This document shows, piece after piece, positions 1 through 6,497 of a stretch of 9,533 bases of DNA. The position numbers were made by a program, and so were the translations under genes. Under the pieces are notes generated by a model, which was given only the letters and a program-made list of their open reading frames with translations, was not told the DNA's origin and did not search any database. The DNA is from Desulfatitalea sp. UBA4791 (GTDB lineage Bacteria > Desulfobacterota > Desulfobacteria > Desulfobacterales > Desulfosarcinaceae). Location of the stretch: assembly GCA_002402905.1 (NCBI GenBank), contig DHGT01000029.1, positions 39,338-48,870 on the forward strand. The letters run 5' to 3'. Within the stretch, counting starts at the first letter, position 1; each line of letters opens with the position of its first letter.

Positions 1-43
1 ACGGGATGAGTGCAACGCAGATATTGGGCTTCTTGCGGCGCCG

Positions 44-793
44 TCAAGGCTGGTTGATGCACGAGGCCATGTAACCCGCGCCAAAGCCGTTGTCGATATT
101 GACCACGGCAACATTGGAACTGCAGCTGCTGAGCATGCCGAAAAGGGCCGTCAAGCCGCCGAGACTGACGCCATAACCGATGCTGGTCGGTACCGCGATA
201 ACCGGGCGACGGACCATGCCCGCAACGACGCTGGGCAGAGCGCCCTCCATTCCGGCGACCACAATCAGTACGCGCGCTGCCTCCAACGCATCGCGATGGG
301 CCATCAATCGATGGATTCCGGCCACGCCCACATCGAATATGGTTTCGACGCTGTTTCCCATGGCATCGGCGGTCAAATACGCTTCGCGCGCCACGGGGAT
401 ATCGGAGGTCCCCGCAGACACCACCAAAATCTTGCCGAGTCCGGTCTTGGGAAGGGCTTGCCTTTGCCACACGATCATTCGGGCCGCCGGGTCATATACG
501 GCATCCGGCAGGCGCGCCAGTATCTCGCCGGCCTTGGTGGCGTCGACTCGCGTCACCAGAATGACCTGCTCCTGAACCTTCATGCGTTCCATGATACCTG
601 CAATCTGATCCGCCGATTTGCCTTCGCCGAAAATCACCTCCGGAAAGCCCTTGCGCAGGCTGCGGTGATGATCTATATGCGCATAATCGATATCTTCCAT
701 GGCCAGATCTTCGAGGCGGGATTTGGCTTGAGCCACAGAGACATGGCCCTTGGCAACGGCCTCGAGCAAATCGGTCAACAGGTGATGGTTCAT
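44..793 (-). CDS. larB: LarB, pyridinium-3,5-biscarboxylic acid mononucleotide synthase
   Basis: LarB makes the first intermediate of the nickel-pincer nucleotide cofactor: it carboxylates the pyridinium ring of nicotinic acid adenine dinucleotide with CO2 and releases AMP (known for the family). The 249-residue length is normal. The C-terminal half is the PurE-like domain: SAGTSDIPVAREA (126-138), DVGVAGIHR (154-162), the Gly/Pro-rich VAGMEGALPSVVAG (179-192) and the family-typical end VAVVNIDNGFGAGY (228-241). Cys224 just before that end is at the position expected for the catalytic cysteine. The ATG is preceded by AAGGAG with 9 nt spacing, which fixes the start. The gene is divergent from kdsB across a 95-bp spacer with a GTGA-N6-TCAC site. 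larC, larE and a lactate-racemase-like larA are not in the window; they may lie beyond the left edge. Identification is firm; which nickel-pincer enzyme it serves cannot be told. Confidence 0.95.
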   Translation of the reverse strand: MNHHLLTDLLEAVAKGHVSVAQAKSRLEDLAMEDIDYAHIDHHRSLRKGFPEVIFGEGKSADQIAGIMERMKVQEQVILVTRVDATKAGEILARLPDAVYDPAARMIVWQRQALPKTGLGKILVVSAGTSDIPVAREAYLTADAMGNSVETIFDVGVAGIHRLMAHRDALEAARVLIVVAGMEGALPSVVAGMVRRPVIAVPTSIGYGVSLGGLTALFGMLSSCSSNVAVVNIDNGFGAGYMASCINQP

Positions 794-844
794 GTCAATC
801 CGCTCCTTTCCAAGGGCACTTTCTCACGAACGATAAGGCCAAAC

Positions 845-858
845 GTGACCTGGGTCAC
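845..858. promoter_or_regulatory. CRP/FNR-family-like operator, GTGA-N6-TCAC
   Basis: The sequence GTGACC-TG-GGTCAC is a perfect inverted repeat with 6-bp arms and matches the CRP half-site arrangement GTGA-N6-TCAC. It lies in the divergent larB/kdsB spacer. Its centre (851.5) is about 58 bp upstream of the larB start codon and 37 bp upstream of the kdsB start codon. If a CRP/FNR-family activator bound at -41.5 for larB, transcription would start near 810, leaving a short leader that still contains the larB ribosome binding site; I do not see a good -10 box there. For kdsB the site is so close that it would more likely interfere. The regulator is not identified. Confidence 0.4.
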
Positions 859-888
859 TCCCACCTCGATTCAATAAAGGTTGATTCC

Positions 889-1629
889 ATGCGTATCGTC
901 GTCGTTATTCCATCGAGATATGGTTCTTCACGATTCGAAGGCAAGCCGCTGGCGCGCATCGCCGGCAAACCCATGATTCAACATGTCTATGAAAGCGCCT
1001 GCCGTGCCGACAAGATTTCCGAAGTCACGGTGGCCACCGACGATCGTCGCATCTTCGATGCAGTCAAAAGCTTCGGGGGCCAGGTATTGATGACCTCTCC
1101 GGACCATCGTTCCGGAAGCGACCGTGTCGCCGAAGCGGTTGACCACATGGGACTCGATCCAGACGATATTGCCATCAATGTGCAAGGCGACCAGCCCATG
1201 GTGCGTCCGGAGGGTTTCGATGCGGTCGTCGAGCCGCTGCTGCACGACCCGGGGCTTGGCATGAGCACCCTGGCGTTCGAAATCACGGACCGTCAAGAAT
1301 ACACCAATACAAAAGATTGTAAAGTCGTTATGGATTGCAACGGCGACGCGCTCTATTTTTCAAGAGCACCCATCCCCTGGGCCCGGGATGGCGGTGAGGA
1401 TTTTACGGTGTTCAAACATCTGGGCGTCTATGCCTACACCAGAAGATTTTTACATATTTTTAATTCGTTGCCCAAAGGTCGCCTCGAACAGATCGAAAAA
1501 CTGGAACAGCTCCGGGCCCTGGAATTCGGTCACCGCATCAAGGTCGTCATCTCGCCTTTCGACTCGCCGGAAGTCGATCTTCCAGAGGACATCGCCCGTA
1601 TCGAAAGGCTGCTCCGGATGCGTCAATGA
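889..1629 (+). CDS. kdsB: 3-deoxy-manno-octulosonate cytidylyltransferase (CMP-Kdo synthetase)
   Basis: KdsB activates Kdo with CTP to CMP-Kdo in the cytoplasm for lipopolysaccharide inner-core synthesis, so its presence points to a Gram-negative envelope. The 246-residue length is typical. The nucleotide-binding start is IPSRYGSSRFEGKPL (7-21), followed by VATDD (48-52), MTSPDHRSGSDR (68-79), QGDQP (99-103; the common form is QGDEP), FSRAPIPWARD, and LEQIEKLEQLRALE. Near the end, the PEVDLPEDI segment keeps the aspartate expected to help bind magnesium. An AAAGG lies 8 nt before the ATG. No other Kdo or lipid A gene is adjacent. It converges on the universal stress protein remnant with about 20 bp between the stop codons and no clear terminator. 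Confidence in the function is high. Confidence 0.96.
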   Translation: MRIVVVIPSRYGSSRFEGKPLARIAGKPMIQHVYESACRADKISEVTVATDDRRIFDAVKSFGGQVLMTSPDHRSGSDRVAEAVDHMGLDPDDIAINVQGDQPMVRPEGFDAVVEPLLHDPGLGMSTLAFEITDRQEYTNTKDCKVVMDCNGDALYFSRAPIPWARDGGEDFTVFKHLGVYAYTRRFLHIFNSLPKGRLEQIEKLEQLRALEFGHRIKVVISPFDSPEVDLPEDIARIERLLRMRQ

Positions 1630-1650
1630 TGTTTTAGCGCGTCGTTCATT

Positions 1651-2067
1651 CTATTGTTGCAATGGTGGCACGACCAGAACAGGAACGGTCGTTTTTTTCA
1701 GGACCTTCTTGAGCGTTCCCTCCCCCAATCCGCTGGCGAGCAAGTGACGTTTCCGGTGACCCAATATGACCAGGTCGCACCCTTCTGTTTCCGCCAGCCT
1801 TAAAATCTCTTCCGATACCGAACTGGCTTCGATGACCCGATCATTGATTTTCAGGGGCTTGGTCGGGGATACCTTCAATTCGGCTTCGGTGCGAAGGTGT
1901 TGAATGGTCTCCCTGAGCACGAGGGCTTCACTGCGTTTCCCGATGAGGATTTCCCGTGCATATTGGGCGTGTTTTTGTTCGAGTTGCTTATACACATCGT
2001 CGCCGACGGCCATTTTGACCAACTCGGTGCCAAACGGTGAGGCGCCTTTTATGATGTGGACGATCAA
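1651..2067 (-). pseudogene. Universal stress protein (UspA family), N-terminally truncated remnant
   Basis: The reading frame ends like a UspA-fold protein: DLVILGHRKRHLLAS, then GEGT, then VPVLVVPP at the C-terminus. The usual opening (a strand such as KILVPVDGS and the first helix, about 35 residues) is missing. Homology-like sequence begins abruptly with EELLIVHIIKG, which corresponds to the second strand, and the frame is closed by a TAA at 2083-2085. The only possible start is TTG at 2067, which happens to have GAGGAGC just upstream. In the ATP-binding pattern G-2X-G-9X-G(S/T) the second glycine is lysine (GHRK), so nucleotide binding is doubtful even for the parent protein. The sequence just upstream is a DctM permease piece, as expected if a deletion joined a TRAP permease gene to a downstream usp gene. 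An expressed 138-residue protein from the TTG is possible but would lack the fold's first strand. Confidence 0.7.
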
Positions 2068-2324
2068 GAGCTCCTCGTCCTGTTACTGACTTCCAGTCCG
2101 GTAAAAATCGAATCCACCATTTCAGCGGCGCCCATGGCGCTGTAAATGTGCTGAAATAAGAGTGCCCCGAAAAAAATCCACATGATCATGGCGGTCATGC
2201 GGCAGGTATTGACCACCGAATCGTGAAAGATACTCCAGGAAAAGCCCCGATTGATGATCAGGACGATCAACGCACCAAAGGCGCCGATGGCGGCTGCCTC
2301 CATTGCGGTGCAGACCCCATTGAA
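2064..2324 (-). pseudogene. TRAP transporter large permease (DctM) internal fragment
   Basis: The frame reads NGVCTAMEAAAIGAFGALIV, then a loop and TTAMIMWIFFGALLF-like sequence (here RMTAMIMWIFFGALLF), HIYSAMGAAEMVDSIFTGL. This is the conserved middle of the DctM/4TM12 permease family, which moves organic acids across the inner membrane with a small DctQ subunit and a periplasmic DctP. Only about 75 of the usual 430 or more residues remain. A TGA at 2325-2327 cuts the frame immediately before the conserved G-V-x-T-x-x-E-A-A-A segment, and after TGL (near 2095) it runs into the universal stress protein frame and ends as unrelated VSNRTRSS. No dctP or dctQ is present. Two breakpoints therefore bound the fragment. 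It cannot make a working transporter. The family call is from motif recognition. Confidence 0.75.
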
Positions 2325-2367
2325 TCACACTGTCATTTAGATATTCTTAGTGTTATTTTCTAATCGA

Positions 2368-2397
2368 TTGACCGGCTGTTTGATTGCATCATATGTG
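2368..2397 (+). promoter_or_regulatory. Weak candidate promoter for the tetR-like gene
   Basis: TTGACC at 2368-2373 is a good -35 match. TATGTG at 2392-2397 is a poor -10 with 18-bp spacing (CATATG at 2390-2395 is an alternative with 16 bp). It would place the transcription start about 30 nt before the ATG at 2436. A nearby imperfect operator-like repeat, ACACT/AGTGT, lies at 2327-2331 and 2349-2353. All weak. Confidence 0.25.
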
Positions 2398-2435
2398 TTG
2401 GATCCAAAGCAACCCTCTCTGAAAAAGGCCTGAAT

Positions 2436-3058
2436 ATGGATGTGATGGGCACGAAGGAGCAGATTCTCAATGCGGCGGTTCGGGCATTATTAATGCGGCT
2501 GAAAGCCTTTTTGCACAAAAAGGGTATGGAAAAACCACCACCTTGGAAATTGCCAAAATGGCTGGAATGGCCGAACGTACCCTCTACGAACACTTTCAGA
2601 ACAAAGAAGATATTTTGTTTACGACGCTGGAACACCGCTTCAAGGGGCACCAGGAAAAGGTGGATGCGCTTTTCCACATCGAAAAACCGCTGGACAGACT
2701 CGGACGGTTCATCTGCTATTTTTTTACCATCTACCTGAAGCAACCCGCCTTTGCCAAGACACTGATACTCGACGGCATCTTCAATCCCAGGTTCTACCAT
2801 TCCAAGGCGTATGATGCCTTCGAAACTTATCTGGCCGTCATCGACGATATCCTCTGTGACGGCAAGGCCAGCGGCCAGATCACCGGCGGGGTCGACCATC
2901 GTATTTTCAAAAATATGTTTCTCGGCATTTTCAGCAACACGATGCTGCGTTGGCACTTCGCCGACGAGCGGAACCTGGATATCGACATGGCGCGGTGGAT
3001 CAAGGAGGTGACCTTTCTGTTGATCCGTGCGGTGAAATCTCGCGAAGGTCAACCCTGA
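2436..3058 (+). pseudogene. TetR/AcrR-family transcriptional regulator, frame broken near the N-terminus
   Basis: The gene opens at ATG 2436 (or 2445) behind AAAAAGG with 7 nt spacing and reads MDVMGTKEQILNAA, the normal first helix of a TetR DNA-binding domain. The rest of the protein continues in a different frame: INAAESLFAQKGYGK, then TTTLEIAKMAG and MAERTLYEHF (the helix-turn-helix), then KEDIL and a helical ligand-binding region to 3058. The break is caused by a 23-bp imperfect duplication (2463-2500). Taking out 23 bases gives one continuous regulator of about 200 residues, a normal size. The second frame has no ATG before the helix-turn-helix, only TTG at 2543, which would lose the first helix. 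It is divergent from the DctM remnant, so it probably once controlled that transporter. A -1 ribosomal slip is a less likely explanation, since it would leave a lengthened first helix. Confidence 0.75.
2463..2500 (+). repeat. 23-bp-offset imperfect direct duplication inside tetR-like gene
   Basis: Copy 1 at 2463-2477 (ATTCTCAATGCGGCG) and copy 2 at 2486-2500 (ATTATTAATGCGGCT) match at 12 of 15 positions and are offset by 23 bases. They encode ILNAA and IINAA in two different frames, both equal to the first-helix motif of TetR proteins. Because 23 is not a multiple of three, the duplication is the cause of the frame break. Confidence 0.7.
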
Positions 3059-3069
3059 CGGCGCCGTCA
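3056..3069. repeat. 14-bp perfect palindrome overlapping the tetR-like stop codon
   Basis: TGACGGCGCCGTCA reads the same on both strands. It begins with the TGA stop of the tetR-like gene and lies in the 36-bp convergent gap to the coiled-coil gene. There is no following T run, so it is not a standard terminator. The same 11 bases, TGACGGCGCCG, also start at the stop codon of larB on the other strand (46 down to 36). Confidence 0.4.
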
Positions 3070-3094
3070 ATCTATGGCTTTTGCGAATCTGTAA

Positions 3095-3973
3095 TTATCT
3101 GGAAATGGTGTGTTCCTCGATGGCCGAAGCAGGAGGTTTGGCGGGAGACTGGCCAGCGGAAGGGGCCTGTTGGGTGCTGGGCGTCGATGATGCAGGGGGG
3201 GCGGCGGCTGGCTGAGCTGCCCGACCGATCTGTTTTTTCAGAGCATCGATCGTTTGTTGTATCTCGTCGAGCTTGGCTTTTACATCACTGGACACCTTTA
3301 GCGTTTCGAGCCGGAGCGCCAGATCCATGGCAGGTTTATCGATCTTGTTCTTCTCGAGTTCCGTCAGCAACCGATTGACGTCGACCATACGCTGCTCTGT
3401 TGCCCCTACATTCGTCGTCAATTGATCCATCTGTTTTTTGAGCTCGGTGGTGATAGCGGCCATCTGTTGGCTTGCCTGATTCGAGGCATCAACCAGTCCG
3501 TTTATCTGGCGGACAAGGTCATCACGTGTCGAATCGAGTTCCTTTTTATCGATTTTATTCTTGATGCCTTGCTGTACCTGGGTCAGCGTCTCCTGGAGCT
3601 TCTGCAACCGCACGTGAACGGCCGCCGCACTCTGATCGCTTTGCGCGATCATCCGGGTCATATCATCTTCGAGTTTGGCCTGGCGCACCGACAAAGAGGA
3701 AAAGCGCGATTCAAGGTCGGCGGACAGCTTTTGAAATTCGATCATGCCGGTGTCTTCGGTGCGAACCACGCGCTTCTTGATATCGAGGTAGGTGATCACC
3801 AGAACGATCACGATCAGCACCGGAATCATGATCGAGATGAGCGTGACCCGCTGGCTGATCTTTTCCAAACGCAGCTCGTTGATCTCGGCCGGGATTTCAG
3901 CCTTTTCGGCAGTTTCGGCCAGGTCTTCCGAACGCAACTTGAACTGTTCGTTGTCTTCGAGGCGATCGTTCAT
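3095..3973 (-). CDS. Membrane-anchored coiled-coil protein of unknown function, guaA-linked
   Basis: I do not recognise a named family. The 292-residue protein has a charged cytoplasmic N-terminus (1-42), one membrane segment (about 43-62, LISIMIPVLIVIVLVITYL) and positive residues right after it (DIKKRVVR). A long predicted coiled coil follows (about 78-250, rich in Q, K, E, D and L), ending in a low-complexity Ala/Pro/Ser tail (253-283). The motif NKIDKxxxD occurs twice, at 139-147 and 209-217, suggesting an internal repeat about 70 residues long. There is no signal-peptide cleavage site; topology is probably N-in with the coiled coil in the periplasm, though the reverse is possible. The start ATG has AGGAAAAG upstream. 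It begins 18 bp after the guaA stop on the same strand, so the two are probably co-transcribed. The architecture recalls envelope spacer or tethering proteins, but no function can be assigned. Confidence 0.8.
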   Translation of the reverse strand: MNDRLEDNEQFKLRSEDLAETAEKAEIPAEINELRLEKISQRVTLISIMIPVLIVIVLVITYLDIKKRVVRTEDTGMIEFQKLSADLESRFSSLSVRQAKLEDDMTRMIAQSDQSAAAVHVRLQKLQETLTQVQQGIKNKIDKKELDSTRDDLVRQINGLVDASNQASQQMAAITTELKKQMDQLTTNVGATEQRMVDVNRLLTELEKNKIDKPAMDLALRLETLKVSSDVKAKLDEIQQTIDALKKQIGRAAQPAAAPPASSTPSTQQAPSAGQSPAKPPASAIEEHTISR

Positions 3974-3991
3974 CTTTTCTTTTCCTGATGG

Positions 3992-5521
3992 TTATTCCCA
4001 TTCAATGGTGCTGGGCGGCTTTGAGCTGATGTCGTAGACCACACGGTTCACACCGCGAACTTCGTTGATGATCCGGTTGGAAATGCGGCCCATGAGGCTG
4101 TGGGGCAGTTTTGCCCAGTCCGCGGTCATGGCATCCTTGCTGGTGACCGCCCGGATGGCCACAATGTTTTCGTAGGTTCGGCTGTCCCCCATGATACCGA
4201 CACTTTTGAGAGGCAGCAATACGGCAAAAGATTGCCAGAGCTTGCGATAAAAACCGGCCGCCCGAATCTCCTCGAGCAGAACGGCGTCCACTTCCCGGAG
4301 CACCTGCAGGCGTTTTGAGGTGACTTCACCAATGATACGAATGGCCAATCCAGGACCCGGGAAGGGCTGGCGCCAGACCAGATCGGAACCGAGCCCGAGT
4401 TGAGCGCCCAGTTTGCGAACCTCATCCTTGAATAGATACTGGAGCGGTTCGACCAGTTTGAGTTTCATCCGCTTGGGAAGCCCGCCGACATTGTGATGGG
4501 ACTTGATCACCGCGGTGGGGCCGCCGAATGCCGAGCGAGATTCGATCACGTCCGGGTAGAGCGTTCCCTGGGCCAGGAAGTTGGCGCCATCTATCTTGCG
4601 TGCTTCGGCCTCGAAGACTTCCATAAAAATTTTGCCGATGATCTTTCGCTTCTTTTCCGGGTCCGCCACCTTGGCAAGTCCATCAAGAAACCTTTTTCCC
4701 GCGTTCACATAGCGGATGTTGAGCTTCAAATGCTCTTTGAACACCACCTTGAGCTTGTTGGCCTCGTCTTTGCGCAGCAAGCCGTTGTCGACGAAGATGC
4801 AGGTCAGATGGTTGCCAATGGCCTTTTGAATCAGCATGGCGGTCACCGTGGAATCCACGCCGCCACTGAGGCCCAGTATGACTTTGTCGTTGCCCACCTT
4901 TTCCTTGATCTCTGCCACGGCACTTCGCGCAAAGGCTTTCATGCTCCAATTGCGCTTGCAGCCGCACACATCGAACAGAAAATTGTGCAGCATCTGCTTG
5001 CCCTTTTTGGTGTGAGCCACTTCCGGGTGAAACTGGAGGGCAAAAAAATTTCGTGCAGCGTCAGACATGGCCGCAATCGGCGTGTTGTCGGTCTTGGCCG
5101 TCACCTCGAACCCAGGAGGCAACTTAGAAATGGAATCCCCATGGCTCATCCAGACCTGGCTATGATCGGGTATGGACGAAAATAGTGCATCGGACTTGCA
5201 GATATCGAGTGCCGCAAATCCATATTCACGCTTCTGCGCCCGTTTGACGGTACCGCCAAGGGTATCGACCATAAAGTGCATACCATAGCAGATCCCCAGA
5301 ACAGGCAGCCCGAGGTCGAAAATACGCTTGTCGATCCTGGGACTGTTTTTTTCGTATATGCTCGCCGGTCCACCGGAAAGAATAATGCCTTGAAGGTCCA
5401 TCTCCCTGATGCGCTCGATCGGGAGTGTCGGCGGTTCGATGATGCAGTAAACACCACACTCACGGACGCGGCGGGCGATTAATTGGTTGAATTGGGAACC
5501 GAAATCAATGATCAGAATCAT
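3992..5521 (-). CDS. guaA: GMP synthase (glutamine-hydrolysing)
   Basis: GuaA converts XMP, ATP and glutamine to GMP in the cytoplasm, the last step of guanine nucleotide synthesis. At 509 residues it is full length. The N-terminal class I glutamine amidotransferase domain carries LSGGPASIYE (48-57), the nucleophile Cys78 in GICYGMH, and His165/Glu167 in FHPEV. The ATP-pyrophosphatase domain carries the PP-loop SGGVDS (219-224). The C-terminal dimerisation domain ends in the family's standard KPPSTIEWE. One oddity: residue 82 is histidine where the class I motif C-x-G-x-Q has a nearly invariant glutamine. AAAGGA lies 5 nt before the ATG. guaB is not adjacent; the next gene downstream is the coiled-coil protein. 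The gene is divergent from the TrpF-like gene across an AT-rich spacer. Confidence 0.97.
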   Translation of the reverse strand: MILIIDFGSQFNQLIARRVRECGVYCIIEPPTLPIERIREMDLQGIILSGGPASIYEKNSPRIDKRIFDLGLPVLGICYGMHFMVDTLGGTVKRAQKREYGFAALDICKSDALFSSIPDHSQVWMSHGDSISKLPPGFEVTAKTDNTPIAAMSDAARNFFALQFHPEVAHTKKGKQMLHNFLFDVCGCKRNWSMKAFARSAVAEIKEKVGNDKVILGLSGGVDSTVTAMLIQKAIGNHLTCIFVDNGLLRKDEANKLKVVFKEHLKLNIRYVNAGKRFLDGLAKVADPEKKRKIIGKIFMEVFEAEARKIDGANFLAQGTLYPDVIESRSAFGGPTAVIKSHHNVGGLPKRMKLKLVEPLQYLFKDEVRKLGAQLGLGSDLVWRQPFPGPGLAIRIIGEVTSKRLQVLREVDAVLLEEIRAAGFYRKLWQSFAVLLPLKSVGIMGDSRTYENIVAIRAVTSKDAMTADWAKLPHSLMGRISNRIINEVRGVNRVVYDISSKPPSTIEWE

Positions 5522-5536
5522 CGTCTTCCTTTACGC

Positions 5537-5565
5537 AGTATATATAATGATGAAAAGTAGTTAAA
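5537..5565 (-). promoter_or_regulatory. Candidate guaA promoter in AT-rich divergent spacer
   Basis: On the minus strand TTTAAC (5560-5565) and TATACT (5537-5542) are separated by 17 bp. The -10 is a 5/6 match and the -35 only 3/6. Transcription would start almost at the ribosome binding site, so the leader would be very short. On the plus strand the same AT-rich stretch contains a perfect TATAAT (5543-5548) that could serve the TrpF-like gene, but no good -35 precedes it. Confidence 0.3.
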
Positions 5566-5661
5566 CGGTTTGCGAAATCAGCCTGAATATGGTAGACAGC
5601 GCGAAAAATGTCAATAATTTTGATTGTTGAATCGGGTCAACAGGCTCCCGGACGGTTTGAA

Positions 5662-6441
5662 ATGATTGTACAAATTTACGAAATCCAGACACCACGCGAA
5701 GCCGAGGAGATGATTCGATTGGGAGTGGATCACATCGGCAGCGTGATGTTGGACCCATTTCCCGCGAGCCGGTTTGATCTCAAACAAACGGTAAGGACCG
5801 TTCAGCAGGCCGGATTTAAAAGCAGCCTGATTCCGCTTTTCAACGATGTGGATGCCATATCGCGGATGGTCGAAGAACTCAGGCCGGATATGTTGCACCT
5901 GTGTGAAACGCTCGGCTGTGTAGAAAAGGAACGAGATGTCGTCTTTGCTGCATTGGATCGACAAAGAAAATTGAGAGAACGATTCCCAGAAATTGAGTTG
6001 ATGCGTTCCATACCCATTGGACAATCCGGCAAGGCGGATCAATGTGGGACGCTGAAACTCGCGGCGCTATTCGAACCGATCAGCGATTGGTTTCTGACCG
6101 ACACCATTTTGTCGTCCGACACACCTGACGAAGAAAAAGTGCAGCCGGTTCAAGGATTTATCGGTATCACCGGCGTGACTTGCGACTGGGCCGTCGCCAA
6201 CGCCCTGGTACGCAGCAGTCGAATACCCGTCGTTTTGGCTGGCGGTATCGGACCACATAATGTCGCCGATGGTATCCGAAAGGTAAAACCCGCCGGTGTG
6301 GACAGCTGTACGTTGACCAATACGCTCGATTTGCAGAATCGTCCGATTCGGTTCCAAAAAGATCTTGAAAAAGTGAAATCCATGGTCTTGGCCGCCCGAG
6401 GGAATGACACGGCCAATCATGTTGCATCGATACCTCAGTAA
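5662..6441 (+). CDS. TrpF-like (beta/alpha)8-barrel protein lacking the catalytic cysteine
   Basis: The 259-residue protein follows the pattern of phosphoribosylanthranilate isomerase (TrpF). It has VQIYEIQTPREAEEMI where TrpF has VKICGIT, GVDHIG, PASR where TrpF has PxSPR, a central LRPDMLHLCE where TrpF has xQLHGxE, DWFLTDT where TrpF places its catalytic Asp, GITGVTCDW where TrpF has GGTGxxFDW, and VVLAGGIGPHNVADGI plus GVD in the phosphate-binding end. The catalytic cysteine position is Tyr6 and the QLHG motif is lost, while the Asp-like position and the phosphate loop persist. It is therefore probably not an active isomerase; the barrel likely handles another phosphorylated ligand. No trp genes are nearby. 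I chose ATG 5662, behind GGACGG at 6 nt and matching the family start; ATG 5608 in the same frame has no ribosome binding site and would add 18 residues. It precedes efp by 56 bp on the same strand. Confidence 0.75.
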   Translation: MIVQIYEIQTPREAEEMIRLGVDHIGSVMLDPFPASRFDLKQTVRTVQQAGFKSSLIPLFNDVDAISRMVEELRPDMLHLCETLGCVEKERDVVFAALDRQRKLRERFPEIELMRSIPIGQSGKADQCGTLKLAALFEPISDWFLTDTILSSDTPDEEKVQPVQGFIGITGVTCDWAVANALVRSSRIPVVLAGGIGPHNVADGIRKVKPAGVDSCTLTNTLDLQNRPIRFQKDLEKVKSMVLAARGNDTANHVASIPQ

Positions 6442-6497
6442 CGTCTCGACAACCGATTTGAATTCAAAAGATAACCTGTAAGGAGGATATCCCCAAT

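Noticed and set aside
1..62. Possible next gene on the minus strand overlapping the larB end (GTG at 62-60, or a frame in phase with the larB stop reading RRKKPNICVALIP)
   Set aside because: Only about 15 to 20 codons are visible, there is no clear ribosome binding site, and two frames are equally open. Too little to call.
2327..2353. ACACT/AGTGT inverted repeat as a TetR operator
   Set aside because: Arms are only 5 bp with a 17-bp gap; chance is likely.
2520..2545. Programmed -1 frameshift at the CAC AAA AAG G run in the tetR-like gene
   Set aside because: The slip site is not a proper X-XXY-YYZ heptamer, and a slip there would leave a first helix several residues too long. The 23-bp duplication explains the break better.
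4493..5185. Long plus-strand open frame opposite guaA (230 codons)
   Set aside because: It is antisense to conserved guaA codons, has no recognisable domain and no ribosome binding site.
5608..5661. Upstream ATG of the TrpF-like gene adding 18 residues
   Set aside because: No ribosome binding site before 5608, and TrpF-like similarity starts at the ATG at 5662, which has one.
6446..6475. TCGACA-18-GATAAC as an efp promoter
   Set aside because: Transcription would start inside the ribosome binding site, and spacing and -10 match are mediocre.
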